NCBI GenBank assembly: GCA_027574665.1
Contig: CM050648.1
Coordinates: 51,259,200 to 51,323,199 of the forward strand
Source of the DNA: Rhynochetos jubatus
Taxonomy: Eukaryota > Chordata > Aves > Eurypygiformes > Rhynochetidae
Direction: 5' to 3'
DNA: 64,000 nt
In this document: positions 34,930 to 48,736 of the stretch, piece after piece
Layout: each line of letters opens with the position of its first letter
How positions within the stretch are numbered: position 1 is the stretch's first letter
Program-made: the position numbers and the translations under genes
The notes under the pieces: model-generated
Told to the model about the DNA's origin: nothing
Database searches by the model: none
The model's input: the letters and a program-made list of their open reading frames with translations, nothing else

Positions 34930-36209
34930 GCAGGGACGAAGACAGTGTGACAACAGGGACGTCTCTGCCTTCTCAGGGAGAATATTTCAAGACAGCAGCT
35001 ACTAGGCCTGGGAAAATAAACCAGGAGAACCAGACAAGAGAAAATTATAAACTGTTGAAGTTCTGGAGTACTTCCAGGTATTCAAACAGGTAATAGATTT
35101 GTTTAAATAAGTGGAAATAGTTTCAAAACGTCAACTTTGCCGCATTGTCTAGCTTCTCTTTTCTGGTCCAGCTCCAGTCTGGGAGGTTTCTTCATGCATG
35201 AGCTCAGAGGAAAGCACCTACTACTGAAACATGGCAAAACCCCACAGCATTTCAGTGTGGAATTCTCAGCTGACACATGTCTAATGCTTTCATGATTTCC
35301 TGCTGGGCAGAGAGCTTTGGGGAAACGCTTATATGACCTGCTACCCAAACACCATCAAGGAACTATCCACAGAATTAAAGCAGCAAGCTAGGTAAACGCA
35401 ACACGTATTACTCTCCTCGGTGCCAGAGTCCTTCAGGCTGTTGGGCTCTTGATAACCCAAACATGAATTTTGACCAAAACTTAACAGATAATTTCAATTA
35501 GGTAGTTGGCACAAAAAGAGTAGCTGGCTGTAATGACCCCCAAAGCCCATGAATCGAAATCAACAGCTATGTCAGAAATAAAAAACCTCAATAGCATTTC
35601 ATCTAGGACGCAGCCCATGAGCGTATTTGCTTCTCACAGGAACGATGGCGTTTTGAATCTATATGTGGATAATCCATTCAACTCCACACACAGTTTACTT
35701 TAAGACCTTTTAACCTTCTCTATATCCAACATTAATTTGGGATAAAGACTGCTATTTCAATCTTTCAAAAGCTGTTACTTTTCTCTGCAGCCTTGGCTAG
35801 GACAAAAATAGTATATCCATGAAGTACACCTGCCTACCGGTCAAAAGTTTATAAGTGTGAATGGACTGTAATTTCAGCATCTCTGAGGTTCTGTAGGCAC
35901 TATCTTTGATCCAGAGGTATGGGAAAACAAGGCAGATAGTGATTATCAGTTACTCATGAGAACTGCTGTTGGTTAGGAGACGACACCAATCTCCCAATTC
36001 TCCTCAATGTTCACAGGCTTCAAGACAATTCCCCCATGTTCATGTTTACAATCAGAAATTGACTGCAAGATATACACCATTTTCCATTTAGCTCAGCATC
36101 CTATGGAACCAAAACTTGGGCAAACCAAATTTGACAACCTAAACTCAAAGTTACCATGTTCAACGAAGCTGGAGAAAGATGTACAGCTGGATAAAAGGGA
36201 AGAACACAG

Positions 36210-36236
36210 AGGGGGAGGGGGAGGGGGAGAGAGAGA
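36210..36236 (+). repeat. (GGGGGA)n purine microsatellite
   Basis: Three copies of GGGGGA, then GAGAGAGA, form a homopurine tract with quadruplex potential. Confidence 0.85.
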
Positions 36237-37880
36237 CTAGGACTGACCAGCATGGCTCGCTCATGGAAAAGCTGAAGCTCAGAGAATCCACTCCAGTGAA
36301 AGCTGCTGAAAATCGGTTCACTCCGTTGCTCAGGGAGTGAGTTGCTCCTCCATATGCTCCATAACAAAAGCACTCCTGATGGCAGTAACATGTGGAGAGA
36401 GCAAATATTTCTCAATTGCAAATGATTCATTGACTCAATAAGCATCTGGCCTAAACATCTGATATGTATTTAATATTCCACCTATTTCCTAAAAACAATT
36501 CCTTATTGTTTGAGTGATCAAAACCAAAAGACAACAGTAAAAAAGGTAACAGGAGAGTCTCTTTTGATGCCATTTGTGATCAGAGGCAAAAGCCGTTTAC
36601 TATTGGCGTGGACCAGATTTGAAGCAATTCCTTGCTAAAGCCCTTCAGCTGCTCCTTTCTCAAGCAGAAGAGACTGAACACGTGCACTACCTCCGGGCAC
36701 TCAGCAACCCTACTGGGGTCCTGGGGGAGAACAATTTGGCAGGGGAGGTGCTGATAACATTCCTGCACAGAGGGCTATTCCCAAAGGCGATCGGTGACTC
36801 AGGTGCACACCCACCCCAGGAGGACGTGGCTCCGGCTGGGAGTCACACCCTTCGCCGCTGGTCTCTATCAGATGACTTTTGCCATGCATGGGAACTGGTG
36901 TAAGTTACGGATTGATTTGTCACCAACCCTCCAGGTCACTGTGGCTCCAGCCATACGTGAATCAACATTTAATATGGCATTAAAATTCTCTCGTGATTAC
37001 TTTTAACGTGTGTGAGGTGTGTGCTTAGGATTGCAGAGGGGAGGGTTCTCCTCAGCAGACGGCATTTTGTAGACGGGCTTCAGCCACGTGTCTGGAGTTA
37101 CATTCCTCCTCTCCTGGATGATCCAAAGCAAGACACCTCAGCTGCCTGCACCCATTTCCACTCCTCTATCTTGACAGAAAGCAGCCTGGTCACAGAGATC
37201 CCCTCACGCAGCATCCCTCTGTGGCAAGCAGGGCAGTCGGGATGTGAAGGAGCCGGACGCAAAGGCAAATTGTCATTCACTCCTCCAGCATTTTAACTTC
37301 TTTTTCTTCCCCATTATTGCTGGATTAAGCTTTTTTAACAAGTATGTTAGACTCTGGGTGTCTGGGCTAGATTTAAAGTTCAATGAGGTTCTTTATTTTC
37401 CAGGAAACTCTCTTCCTTCCTCTCCTTCCGTGATTGTTCTCACAGGTTTTAGTGTTTCTTGCTGGGATTTTTTTTTTCTCTCCCCTTCTGGGCTTGACCT
37501 TTGTTCAGTTGCTCTTTTAGCAAAAGTCTTGTGGGTCTCACATAAAGTTTCAGCACGTTTGTGCTCACAGTCCGAAAGGGGACTTAGCCGGGCAGATTGC
37601 AAGTCTCAGAGCCTCAAGCATGGGCTCAACCAGCACCTAGCTCTCACCTTGCCCCGCACGGAGATTTACTCCTCCCAGCAGACTGCGCAAGGGCTGCTGC
37701 TGTCGTCAACTCAGTTCATTCCTGCCCTTGCCTAACACAAACAGGGATGGCTACAAGGCAGGCAAGGTGGTTTCGCCTTGGCTTTGCAAAAATTTAAGGC
37801 AGCATTTCTGGGAACTGAAGTCCTCTGTTGAAGCAGTAATAACTTCCTTGCCCAGACATATCAAGGCTTTTCATGAAACC

Positions 37881-37902
37881 TATATATGTGTGTGTGTGTG
37901 TA
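37881..37902 (+). repeat. (TA)n/(TG)n microsatellite
   Basis: TATATATG followed by about seven TG units. Confidence 0.9.
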
Positions 37903-37904
37903 TA

Positions 37905-37941
37905 AAATAATATAGAAATAATACAGAAATAATACAGAAAT
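37905..37941 (+). repeat. 11-bp tandem repeat, 3.4 copies
   Basis: AAATAATATAG, AAATAATACAG and AAATAATACAG followed by AAAT. The last two full copies are identical. It directly follows the TG microsatellite. Confidence 0.9.
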
Positions 37942-38379
37942 CAAGTCTGCCATTTTTCCATCACTTCCCACGTGTCTTCTCCACTGCCAGATAAGTACTT
38001 GCCATCTACCAAACTTAACTACATTTATTGTGAGCTGCCTAATACACTCTCCTAGCAGAGAAGCCAAGGCCTCAGACAAATGCTATCTGACCTAAAGCCT
38101 CCCTGTCTTTTCCGTCTTCCCAGCACAGTTCATTTGGCTCGTGACTGCTCCTGCCCGTCTTTCCTACGCATCCCTCCAACACAGGCCAGCATTACAGTGA
38201 ACACTGCCCTGACTGCCTGCTCCCTTTGCCAAGTTGAACACTTTATTGTTCGTCCAGTTGTCTATGCTGCTCATCTTGGAAGGCTCATCCAGAATGGCAC
38301 TGCCCAAATGGTGGGAATTTCCCACAGGCTATACTCACAAATCATGGCTCACTAGACTCACTCATACTCATGTGTACTT

Positions 38380-38418
38380 CTTATACTCACTGGTACTGAT
38401 TTTTTCTTATACTCACTG
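38380..38418 (+). repeat. Direct repeat in a TACTCACT-rich segment
   Basis: CTTATACTCACTG occurs at 38,380-38,392 and 38,406-38,418 with a 26-bp period. Degenerate ACTCA(T/C) words precede it from 38,350. It looks like a decayed short tandem array. Confidence 0.8.
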
Positions 38419-41040
38419 TCCTTCAGTTCCAGTTACTCTTACCTTCTTTGCACCTTTCCCCTCCTGTAGTTACCGACTGTTAGCGAAGCTGGTTTAGCCT
38501 CTCTCAAGACAGGTTTTCCAGCACCCTGGTTAGTCTGCCAGCCCTATGCCGCAACTACTTTCAGCGTGGATCTATTATTTTTTAAAATTCCTTCTGTAAA
38601 GGCAGCTGCCCAGAGCTGTGCGCGGCTTTTCACACGAGGTCGCTCGCACCAGCACCTGGCCCAGCAGTACAAGTACAATGCTCCCCTCCACCCTGGAAAG
38701 GGTTGCACCAGTACCACATCCAACTCAAACTTCCTGTGACTCACTGCAGCACCCCAGCTTTCACCTCCTCTGAACCCTTCGGCTTCAGCTCGTTGCCAAA
38801 ACATTTATTATTTCTCCTTAAATGCGGCAGGATCTTATCTTCTCCAGCATTGCATTTCACGTGCACTTCTGCTACTGTGATTATTTCGTTCTCCTCCTGG
38901 AGATCCGAATCCTGCTCTTTATGGATAACGTTTCCCAACTCCAGGTCATCAGCATACTCCTACATCAGCGCTTGTTGAAAATATTAATGCAATGTGGTCA
39001 CCAGATTTATTTTTATGAAACTCCCTCAAATCTGTTATTTCTTTTCCCCATATAAGTCACTGCTCTTGCCCTATTAGCCAGTTCCTGACCTGTGTTAATA
39101 ATTTTAGCAGTATTCAAACATTATTAGAATAGAAATTAAAACATTGCAAATGCTTAACAAAGATGTGAAAGATTAAAAACCTGTGTATTTTCTATGTATA
39201 AATATAGTTACATTACAAAAAGAAACCACCCAGTTAGTCTGTCACAAATAGTTTCTGCCTTTTTTTTTCCTTTTTCTCTTGGTCACTTCTCTGTATGTAT
39301 TTAATAATTCTTTCCCCATTTTCTTTTTAAGTATTTGAGGCTGGATTGACAAGGGAGTAAGTATTAAAATCCTATCGCACCCCTTTCTTAAAAATAGGTA
39401 CTTACATTTTCTTACAGTACTACACACTGAATTCCCAAATTCAATAGTTGAATTCAAAGATCTAATAAAGCCCATGACCAATAATGAAATGTGTGAGTTT
39501 TTCTTAGTTTTGTGTAACAGAAATGGAGATGAAACAGCTTCTTCCTATAACTTTTACTGGTGTTACATGTACCGGCTCTGTACATTCATTAGACAAAGCA
39601 AAAGGAACAAGCACTCTTAATTTGAGCCAGCTGAGGTAAAAATTGGTGTTTAAAAAACAAGAAAACTTGTGGGTCTCTATGAACTAGTAGGTTTTAAGTT
39701 CTAATAACCCATTTCCCAGAGTCTTTACTTCAATCTGCTAACAGAAGATTAGCATCTAACTACAGCATCCTTTATATGGCTAGACTTTACTTTGAGTTGA
39801 CTGCATTAACACTCCACTGCTGGTAGTGAGGAGAAGACCTCAGACCAGCAACATTTAACCAAGACCCTCCAAGTCTTCTGCACAGTCCTTCCAGCACGTT
39901 TGGCCCATGACCACTCCTGCCTCATTTTCCAAAGAATCCTTTAAAGACAGGCTGCATAAATGGTTTTGCCAGATACCAGTTGCAATTTCTCCTGGGGAAC
40001 ACACAGGTTGATGTTAATCTCCCATGACATTGAGAGATTACAAATATAACCCATCCAGGGATGAAAAAATTAGAAAATATCCTAATTTTCCTTTTCTATC
40101 CTCATATAAAGATAGTTTCATGGAAGAAGGCATCCCATGGGTCTTGTTGCCTATTGAGATACATCTGTTCAATCTTCCTTCTGCAAACTGCCATATATTT
40201 GTGACTCTACAGCTATGGATTGTCCGCAATTCCTTCACTCCCAAACAGGTTTATGGGTTTGGAGATGTTTTACTGACCAAACACAGCAAGAAAGGTCTTA
40301 TTTCCACCTCTTTGAATCAGATCTAATGTTGGAGCCCAAAATTAAAAGAAAACAAAAGCAGGCAGGAAAGAAAGAGAAGCTGCTGCTGCAGCAGCTGAAG
40401 ACGAAACTGGGAGCCAGGATTTATCCCATATTACCACAAGCAATTCTGCTAAACTAATAAAATCTCCATGAATGTTAGGCAAGGCAAAGGATCACACAAC
40501 CTATCAATCAACTCGCTGGCACCAATCCACCTTTCTGGCAGCCCATCACGTAGCCTCCGTTTCCAGCTCCCTGTCCCCTGCCAGGTCAGTGTGATGGACA
40601 AGGATGCTTGGACCCTTCTCCATCCCTGCTGCTTTTCCACGATGGCTCCACCACCCAGAAGGAGGCCGAAGACGGATGCGAACACGCTTTGCTGCTGATA
40701 TTCATTTGCAAGGACTCGACATGCTTGTAAAGCGAGGAAAAAATGAGGTTGCTGACAGCCAGTGGGCTCAGCACCCTTCTTTGGGGGTGCCCAGTGCCTC
40801 TGCAAATCAGGGCCTCGTATACTCAGTCCACGAAGATATGAATAGCCCTTTCTCTCCACCCATACCAGAGACACTGGTGGCATTGTTAAAGCACAAGCAC
40901 CACCAAGTCTAACGTGGCTGAAAATCTGGCAGCACCGCACCAGCCTTCTTGCTTCAGCGTGATCAAATGGCAGCATTGCTCACCCAGTGTGCAGGGCATG
41001 AAAGGATTAGCCGCCCTCCCCCAGCAAGCAGGTGAGCTTT

Positions 41041-41235
41041 CCAACTCACTACATGTCAGTTTGCAAGTAAAACATAAGGTATAAATGCAGCTATTGTTAA
41101 GGTGAAGCAGCCATCCTGGCTGGGGAGTTAGATTAGCAATTTGCCCTTTGTAAAAGGATTACCGGAGCCCTATTGTTTCAGTGTTTATTTATCAATTTGC
41201 ATTTTTAAAAAGGGGCATATATCTGACAAGGGCCC
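41041..41235. promoter_or_regulatory. Candidate conserved non-coding element
   Basis: Unique AT-rich block with GCAGCTATTGTTAAGG (SOX-like), GAGTTAGATTAGCAATTTGC (homeodomain-like), CCTATTGTTTCAGTGTTTAT and ATCAATTTGCATTTTT (POU-like). It ends in a short A/T run. It lies 600 bases left of an orphan CpG island, which could be functionally linked. Confidence 0.35.
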
Positions 41236-41820
41236 ACGTTCTCCATGTTCCCCGGGCCACATCGTTTCTTCCAAAGTCCCACTCTGCCAGAACCTACCCG
41301 CCTGTTTTACAGACCAGAAACGGAGGAGAAACCAAATCTTTGGCACTGCGACTGCTCACACAATGACATTCCGTTGGGCTGTCCAGCATTTGGGAGTCTT
41401 GCGGCTGAGAGCACTCGCTGCGTTGCCGCTAGCCATGCGGGTCAAGCGCCAGAACTGGTTTCCCGCTTTTCTTCAGACAGTTGAGGTGAAACACCCAGAT
41501 ATTTACAGCCCATTCACTGTAGTTTCTAATCTTGTGGGCTCTTGCACCCAGCCTGTGGCAGGTCACTCCCTCACGTGCATCACAGGCACCAAGGTGACGG
41601 AGCCTTAGGATGAGGCACCTCCGTAATTAGCACCGATTCCACACTTTGCAGTCTTCAGAACGCCTAAAATAATTCGTACAGCTTTCACCAGGCTCACAAA
41701 AGCCTGTGTTCTAGGGCTTTTTCCCCAATGATGAGGGTGGTGGCGAAGAAATTACGTGGCTCATTGAGCACAGAGGTTCGCACCAACCAACGCAGGAGTT
41801 CTTGGCATCCCAGCATCTCT
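41236..41820. other. Intergenic; possible L2/MIR scrap
   Basis: CCTGTTTTACAGACCAGAAA at about 41,306 resembles the L2/MIR phrase 'ccattttacagatgaggaaac', but the match fades within 40 bases. The overlapping 155-codon plus-strand frame (41,141-41,608) has no known motif. Confidence 0.35.
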
Positions 41821-42062
41821 GCGGGGTCCTCAGCACTCACCCGGTCTGCGGGCGCCTCGTAAACGAGCGTTTATTGCTGCAAGGACGGGTTTCGTCTCCA
41901 CGGGCCGCAGGGACTCCTCGCCAGAGTTCAAGTTGAGGGAAGAGGTTTCACACCAAGCCTTTTGCAGCGTGGGAGAGGGGGAGCTCCGCTCGCCCCAGCC
42001 AACGCCGCCGTCAGGAGCGCAGGCTGGCCATTTGGCAGACAGCAGCTGCTCGCTCGGATTAG
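41821..42062 (+). promoter_or_regulatory. Orphan CpG island; possible promoter and first exon of an unannotated transcript
   Basis: I count about 21 CpGs in 240 bases at roughly 60% GC. Estimated observed/expected CpG is near 0.9, clearly island-like against its CpG-poor surroundings. On the plus strand the island ends in a good donor-like sequence, CGGATTAG followed by GTAAAAAT, at 42,062/42,063. There is no convincing open frame: a 66-codon frame from 41,933 crosses the donor and matches nothing I know. An lncRNA promoter is possible; a CpG-rich enhancer is the alternative. Strand is assigned only from the donor. Confidence 0.35.
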
Positions 42063-45000
42063 GTAAAAATTCCTTCGTTAGAGGGAAAGGGGATGTTTTG
42101 GAAGGTAAGTGGGAGAGCAGATTTTTTAATTAAAGTGACGCCAGTGCATTTGCGCTCTGGTGCAGCCCCACACCCCATTTTTTCACAAGACAGCGATCTA
42201 GGAAGCTATTCTTTTAAACCATAAAAACAGTTTAGAAGACGAACAAGCATCCAGCTGTGCTAAATTACTTTCCTATTCCCTCAGGACCCAGCAGCAAACT
42301 ACAGCATGTATTTTACAAGCATATGATTTATTTACATGGAGTAGCACACAGGTATTGGTTTTGACCCATAAAACCCCTCTACGGCCAGGGGCCTACACAT
42401 CCAAAAGCCTTCTCCCAGCCCCAGGCTCCACCGCCACAGCTGCGCCAGATCTCCGTTCACAAGAGGGGAAGAAACAACTGCAGGGTGTTCTTCGGCTTTT
42501 GTGCCTCCCTCCACCCACCCATTTCTTTTTTTTCTCCAAACAATTCTAATTTGTTGATCATCATGCATCTTGCACAGGCAATTAATTATTCCTGGTCATG
42601 GGGGGAATGAAGAGGCTCTGGTGGGACACACTGTAAAGATCTTAAAATACGTTCTGTGCTGCTGGCTTATTGCAAACACTCTGACTCATGGTCAAAAAGG
42701 GAGGCCACGAGTGGTCTCAATTAAGGACCTGACTTCAGGAATCATCAAGGAGCACACAGGGCAAGCAGTAGACACTCTGCCCTGAGAATCCTGTGCAAAC
42801 ATTTAATAATAAAAAGCCCACACAAAAGGAAGGTGAGAATAGCATTCCAAATGCAAGGGACAGACCCTGTCCCACAGGCTTACAATTTACATTTAGATTA
42901 GCACAAGTAGCAGTAAGATCGGAGGGAAGGTGGATAAGGGTTACAACAACACAACTTTGTGGCTGGCCGGCATTGTAGGTTCACTAATTAGAAAAAATAA
43001 AATGTTTCTGGTTAATAAATCAGTGCAATTGACATTTCCATAAATTTGAGGGAGCTATACAAATACCTGTGGGATAAACTCTTTGATTGGATTTAGCCAG
43101 TATACTCTCTAGAGAAATGGTTTTCAATCAACAGCCCTTGAAGTCTGCTTCAAACATATGTGAAAGGTACCGTAGGAAGAAACAAGCCTGTTCCCCAAAC
43201 TTGCATTCACTGTATATCCCTGAATATTTCTGGTGGGCAGGAAAGAACAAATCATGTAATATTATAAGCAATTGCTCCAGAATGACAGATGGGGAGAAAT
43301 TTTTTTTTCCTCTTCTTTCTCAATGGAGAAAATCAATTACCACATCCCTATGGACAAGGGCTGGCAACCTCCCAGTCTGCGGAGCTACTAACCTCTCCAC
43401 AGGAGCTGGACTGACAAGACTGGCCATTGGTGAGCCTTCACGTGGCTGTAAACACCAGCATACGTATGGATGCTGCAAAGTTGCAAGCAAGTCTTCTCAA
43501 CAGATCTGCAGAGGCCTCAGTACTCTCTTAGATCCGACCAGCGTGGCTGCTGCCAATAAATATCTAATCACACCTTAACACAGCAACAGCCCGCACACAT
43601 TCATCTATCACCAGGCGCCGTGGCTACGACACACAGCAATGGCACCACCGGCACCACCACCGTGCCTTCATCAGTGCTGCACGCACCTCCCTTCACGAGG
43701 CAGCGGTGTGCTCCGGGAAGGCGGTGGTGGTGGCACACGCATACTACTCACAGCTTCTCCTCTAACACGGCCCCTCATCTTCCTGGTTTGCCAAGGCTTC
43801 CCTCTCAAGATGCAAGGGGAGAAGTGACTGCAACCCTCCAGTACGTCTTGACACTCCTCCAAAGGATGGCGATAGCAGCCTCTGTGAAGACAATGGCCAA
43901 TGCCAAGAGCTGGAATGAACCGTAGTGTCCATCCAGCTCTACGCTCAAGGTTTGATACCATAGGTGGAACATCTGCAGTTGTGATGTGATGAGAGCTGTG
44001 TGAACACAACTGAATATATTGTCTGATCCAAAGAAGAGAAGGAAAAAGTCAATTACCCAATGCTGGGAATTCCTTCCCATTCTGCTAGCTTGGAAACAGA
44101 CCAAGGGATCTCTTCGTATTGCTAATATTTAAGGCAGTTTATTTTTCAATACTAGATTATCATTAGATTTTTCAGTCTAATCAATACTCTGCTCTAATAA
44201 CCTTCTGGATTTATGTGAGGAAATAGGAATCAATACACATTCAAAGCCAGATGAGCTTTTAGATGGCAACTACATCCTGGCAAGTTAGAACAATCTGTGT
44301 AAGCACATATGTCCGGGACGGGACTTTTGCATGGAAACTGGAAACTGCCCCAAAGGTATCTTTTGTTGCCATACTCCAGATTCCCTTTACACACCCTGAC
44401 AAAATCGCTCACTCAGTGAACGAGGCTTCCTGAACTCAGCAATTGGCTGGAATCAAGACACTTTTAACTCCAAAAAGACAAAGGGGCAAAACAACTGTGG
44501 TTTTAGAACACCTAGAGTGGACTACTTTAAGAAAAGCAAGAGGTTGAGAACCACTTCTTGTTTGTTTAGTTTTAAGGCCAGCAGAAGGAAAAGACATTGT
44601 TAGAAGGAAAAAAAAAAAAAATAATCACCACAAAAAGTTACAGCAAAATTTAAATATGTTTCTTAGATACCCAAATCAGAAGATGGATTTGTCCAAATAT
44701 GCTTCCTTCAGAAAAGCAAGCAGGCAGATGGCACTGCTGTGTACAGTCTTCAGTGAAACCTGTTATTTTTGTTATTTGTCTGCACAATCTCCTTTTGGAG
44801 CTCACAGATGTTCTGCAGTGACAATAAAGAACACAACATAGAAAGCACAGTGTTGTGTTCATCGTACTCCACTCCGCTATACTCCAGGGATCCTGCCATC
44901 ACAAAACAGCAATTCTGCTTCGAAAAATAATGTAGTACTGGACAACCAGAGAGTATTTCCTGATCATGGTTAAATGGACACCATCACACCAGGTAAAATA

Positions 45001-46995
45001 GCTTCATCCCAGGCAAATATTCCAGACAGTACCCCTGACTACTGTTTAAAGGCAAACAGAGTGAATTGATAAGGCAGGGGTCAACGATTGGTTCCGATAC
45101 AAAACTTCTCACAAGAAGCAGAGCAGATCATGCTACAGTAACTTTTATGGCAGAGATCACTAGGCCTGCACAGCTATTCTTAAGTATTATATATACACAC
45201 AAGTGCCTCGTGCTCAGTCCAGTCAGCACAGAGCTAAAATGGAAGCATATAACAAATTAGTCTTAATAAGCAAACAATCATTAGAAGTGTTAACAAGTGA
45301 TGGTGGAGAGCCTCTGGTTTTCATTTTATTACTGATCTCTAGTAAGTGTTATTATCCTCATAGAACAACATTTTATTATGAAACGCACATGCACAGCATT
45401 AAAGCCTTTGATAGTCCAGTGCTTGCCAGCAGCAGCAGAACTGTAAACAAAGCGAAAGAACCATTTCTGAAACGCCAGCAGCCATCAGCATTCAGAAAGT
45501 TTACGGGATGCAGAGAGGGCCAATATGCTGCAGTGTAAATAACAGGAATTATGACCTGGGGATCTAAGGAATCAATTGAATATTCAGTTTCTTACCATTT
45601 TTCAGAAGAGCCTGAACATACATGCTTAATCTCAACTGATTTTTCCCTGAACTAGGGCCCTGAGTCCGTTAGATATTTTCAATTCTTTTTAGCCAATAGA
45701 CTCCTTTGACATTTCTCTCTTTTATAACACACCAAACAGCTGCAACTAATCATTTTTCATTATGGGTTTGTGTATCTGGTTTGTTTTACAACAAATTTTA
45801 ATAAAAACAACAAAAATGCAACCAAGCAACTTCTGCTTATGTTAGAAATGAGATTTTTTTCTGAAGATTGGCAGAATCGGACACAGTATCAGATACAATT
45901 AGAACGATGTGTTTATTTTAAAGTATAGCTAGAAAAAGGACATGGCTTGAGAAAAAAAAAATCCCTTTGAAATGAAGGAGCTTACAAGGCAAGACAAAGA
46001 CAGACTTAATCTTTGCCTACTTTCTATTACTATTCATCATAACCTGAAAATTATTGACGCATTTTCTATGACTACCTACTTAGCGCAATCATTCCTTTGG
46101 CTCTGACGTACAATCAAAGCAACAAGTCAACGGGGTTTACCCTGTATTGCAAATATGCAGTCTCCATCTATCAGGAAAGACGCCAATGGGAGCTCAACCT
46201 ACAACTCCCTACCCCATAACTGTGTAGCACCAAGCCCGAGCTGCCTGCAGCAGCAGCACAACGCAGCAGATAAAGCGCACACAAGCCACTTTACTGCCAT
46301 GCGCGAACTCAACTCAGCAAAGTTTACTGAATTATTAAATAAGCAATTATGATAACATGAGATATTAAGTACAGATAGTGTTGGGTCAACCCAGCTGTGA
46401 ATTTTGGGGGTTATTTTAAATGATTTCTCACAAAAATATTAGAAATACTAAAGTAAGCATGACGCTTTCCCTTCCGACATGTACCTCTCTCTTCAGAAGA
46501 TGGCTAAAAATCAGTGAAGAAAAAACCCCCCATAATACAGCTAAGTCCTACTGGGGAATAGGGTTTTAATGAACACACAAAGCAACTAGGTGACATCTTT
46601 ATCAGGCCTCATAAACCTTGATTGAATACACAGCGATAAGGCCTGTTTAAACTGTCATCCTCATGATAACACAGGCAGAGACAACGCGGGCCTTAGCAAC
46701 GACCTGTGTAAGAGAGGCCCTTCCAAAAGTGCAGGCACCGTTAGGTAATGTATATCGTGTAAACAGTTCAAAGCTTGCGCGGCGGGTTTGTTTGTGCGAG
46801 GGTGGGAGGTTGGAGGGCTGGCCGAGGGGGTGCACGCACATCTTCTCGCAGTGCCAGCCTGAAAGGGCCTTGGCTTCAGAGCTGGTCTGGTTTTGGGGAT
46901 GGCGAGCTGTCGGTGGGAGGTGGGCGCTCTGAGGCGCACTTGTATCAAGAATTTTATGTACGTGATTTTAAAGGATTTAAGGAAAGCCTGCTCTG

Positions 46996-47011
46996 TTTTT
47001 TTTTTTTTTTT
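46996..47011 (+). repeat. T16 homopolymer
   Basis: Sixteen T. A minus-strand poly(A) tail was considered, but the sequence to its right does not resemble a gene or a SINE. Confidence 0.85.
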
Positions 47012-48696
47012 GAAACCAGCATCATACTCGAGGTGCATAACATAAAGCACTAGGAAGCAAGCGGGCACCCGCAGCCAGCACGACTACAGGAGCTGGCAGT
47101 GACATCGCTTCTATCAGATGGCCATCAGATGGCCTTGGCCATCCGGGTTACTTATTTAAAAAAAAATTTTAAAGCATTTCAAACCCCTTTTAAGCACCTC
47201 CTAGAAACATCTTGGCAGCTGTACAGTTAGTAAGCAAGAATTTAATGTATCTATTTTTTTGGTATTTATTTCCAGCTTAAAAAAATCCCAAAACTTAGAA
47301 TAAAAGTTCAAGTGTTTCTCCCCAAAATTGTTCTCCCCTCACTCCAATGCTTGCAGTGACACCCACTGGCTGTGGCAGGTCGAGTTTCAGCGAGTCATTA
47401 CTAAAACTCTTCAGCGCCCTGACCAAGAGTCAAACTCAGAAAAATACTGTCACCAAAAAGCATGTGTTTTGTCAGCTTGCCTAATATTACAACTCAGTCC
47501 CTGCATGCAATACAGCTTTCTTCTATTAATGGCTTTAAGTAGTAAATAACGATCAAGGGTTACTTGTTAAGTGTAATAAAATCTACATTTGTATATAATT
47601 ACTAGTTAATTAGTAATTCCCACTGCTTCGGTAGTGGAAGATATTAGTTCATGTTATGCTTATTTGGTGTTTCGCAAGACTGAAGTAGCACTAGTACTAG
47701 GTTTTAGTTTTTCATCAGGAAAACACTAAAAATGAGTTGGTACACCACCGTGTGCTAGGCTGGCAGGGGAGCAGAGAGTATTTTAGCTACTCAGGAACTC
47801 ATTTATGCTTTTATAGCCTTCTTTGCATACATAAACCCGGCAGTTTTCTTTTAGTACCCCCAAGCAGTTACTTTCCCGATTTGATAGATAGGAAAGAGGG
47901 GAAACAGAACGAAGCAACTTGAGTACAGACTTGCACGAAACCCATGGAAAGCAAATCTAACAAATCCCAGTCTAACAGCCTCAAGTAGAAGACTTCAACT
48001 CTACAGGAGCGATTTCTCTATAACACACGTAGGTTCTTAATGTTTAAACAAAATTATCCAAGTTTGAGCTGGAACACAAACAAATAGCTCCTGTTACACA
48101 AAGTGTTCACCAAAAGAAAAGGTTAGGTTTTAATTTAACTACAACCTGATGGCTTGGAAAGGATCAAGGGAAACTTCAAAAATACTTGGAATAAAAAATT
48201 AGAGAAAAAAAGGAACTACTTTTTTGCCTCCTCTATGGCATGAGCCAAGAGCGAATGGCCCCCGGCTGTGAGCACACGAGGTGTGTTTGCTGACTTACTC
48301 AGATTAAAAGCATTTTAGTCAACTTTACGTTATTGCCCACATCTACAGCCACTAACGTTCTCTCCAGAGGAGGGTCAGAAACAGAACTATTATATTCATG
48401 GAAAACACATTTATACAGGACTTCACGCAGAGCTGAAAAAAAAAGGAAAGAAAATGTTATCCAATGTCTTCCCAGCCAAACTTCCTCCTGAAGTGAAAAA
48501 TACCTCCCTTTGATAAGAAAGCAGTGTCAGACCACATTTCTGTCCCTGACAAAAGAACCGCTCTCCCTTGGCTTGCTCCAGCTTTGGCAGCTGTGCTCAG
48601 CAGAACCATGCTGCTCTTCCCAGCTAGTCACCACACTTAGCAGAGCCACCGGCTTATCTTTGACCCGGACAATAAAATAAAAATGAACTATGCACG

Positions 48697-48736
48697 AGCA
48701 AGCAGTGACTACCCACAAGCAAGCAGTTACTACCCA
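48697..48736 (+). repeat. 21-bp period tandem duplication
   Basis: AGCAAGCAGTGACTACCCA (48,697-48,715) recurs at 48,718-48,736 with one substitution (T for G at the tenth position). Confidence 0.9.

Larger units (their letters stand above)
32271..41040. other. Intergenic, only small repeats recognised
   Basis: AAAC, GGGGGA and TG microsatellites, an 11-bp array, a 26-bp period repeat and one short palindrome. The 163-codon frame at 37,244-37,735 begins in hydrophobic Phe/Ser-rich sequence generated by T-rich DNA; it does not look like a real protein. No gene is supported. Confidence 0.5.

Noticed and set aside
38350..38420. CRISPR-like or regular array of TACTCACT words
   Set aside because: This is vertebrate DNA. 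Unit lengths and spacings are irregular, consistent with a decayed microsatellite.
41141..41608. 155-codon plus-strand frame
   Set aside because: It starts inside a candidate non-coding element and runs through a possible L2/MIR scrap. No domain or splice structure supports it.
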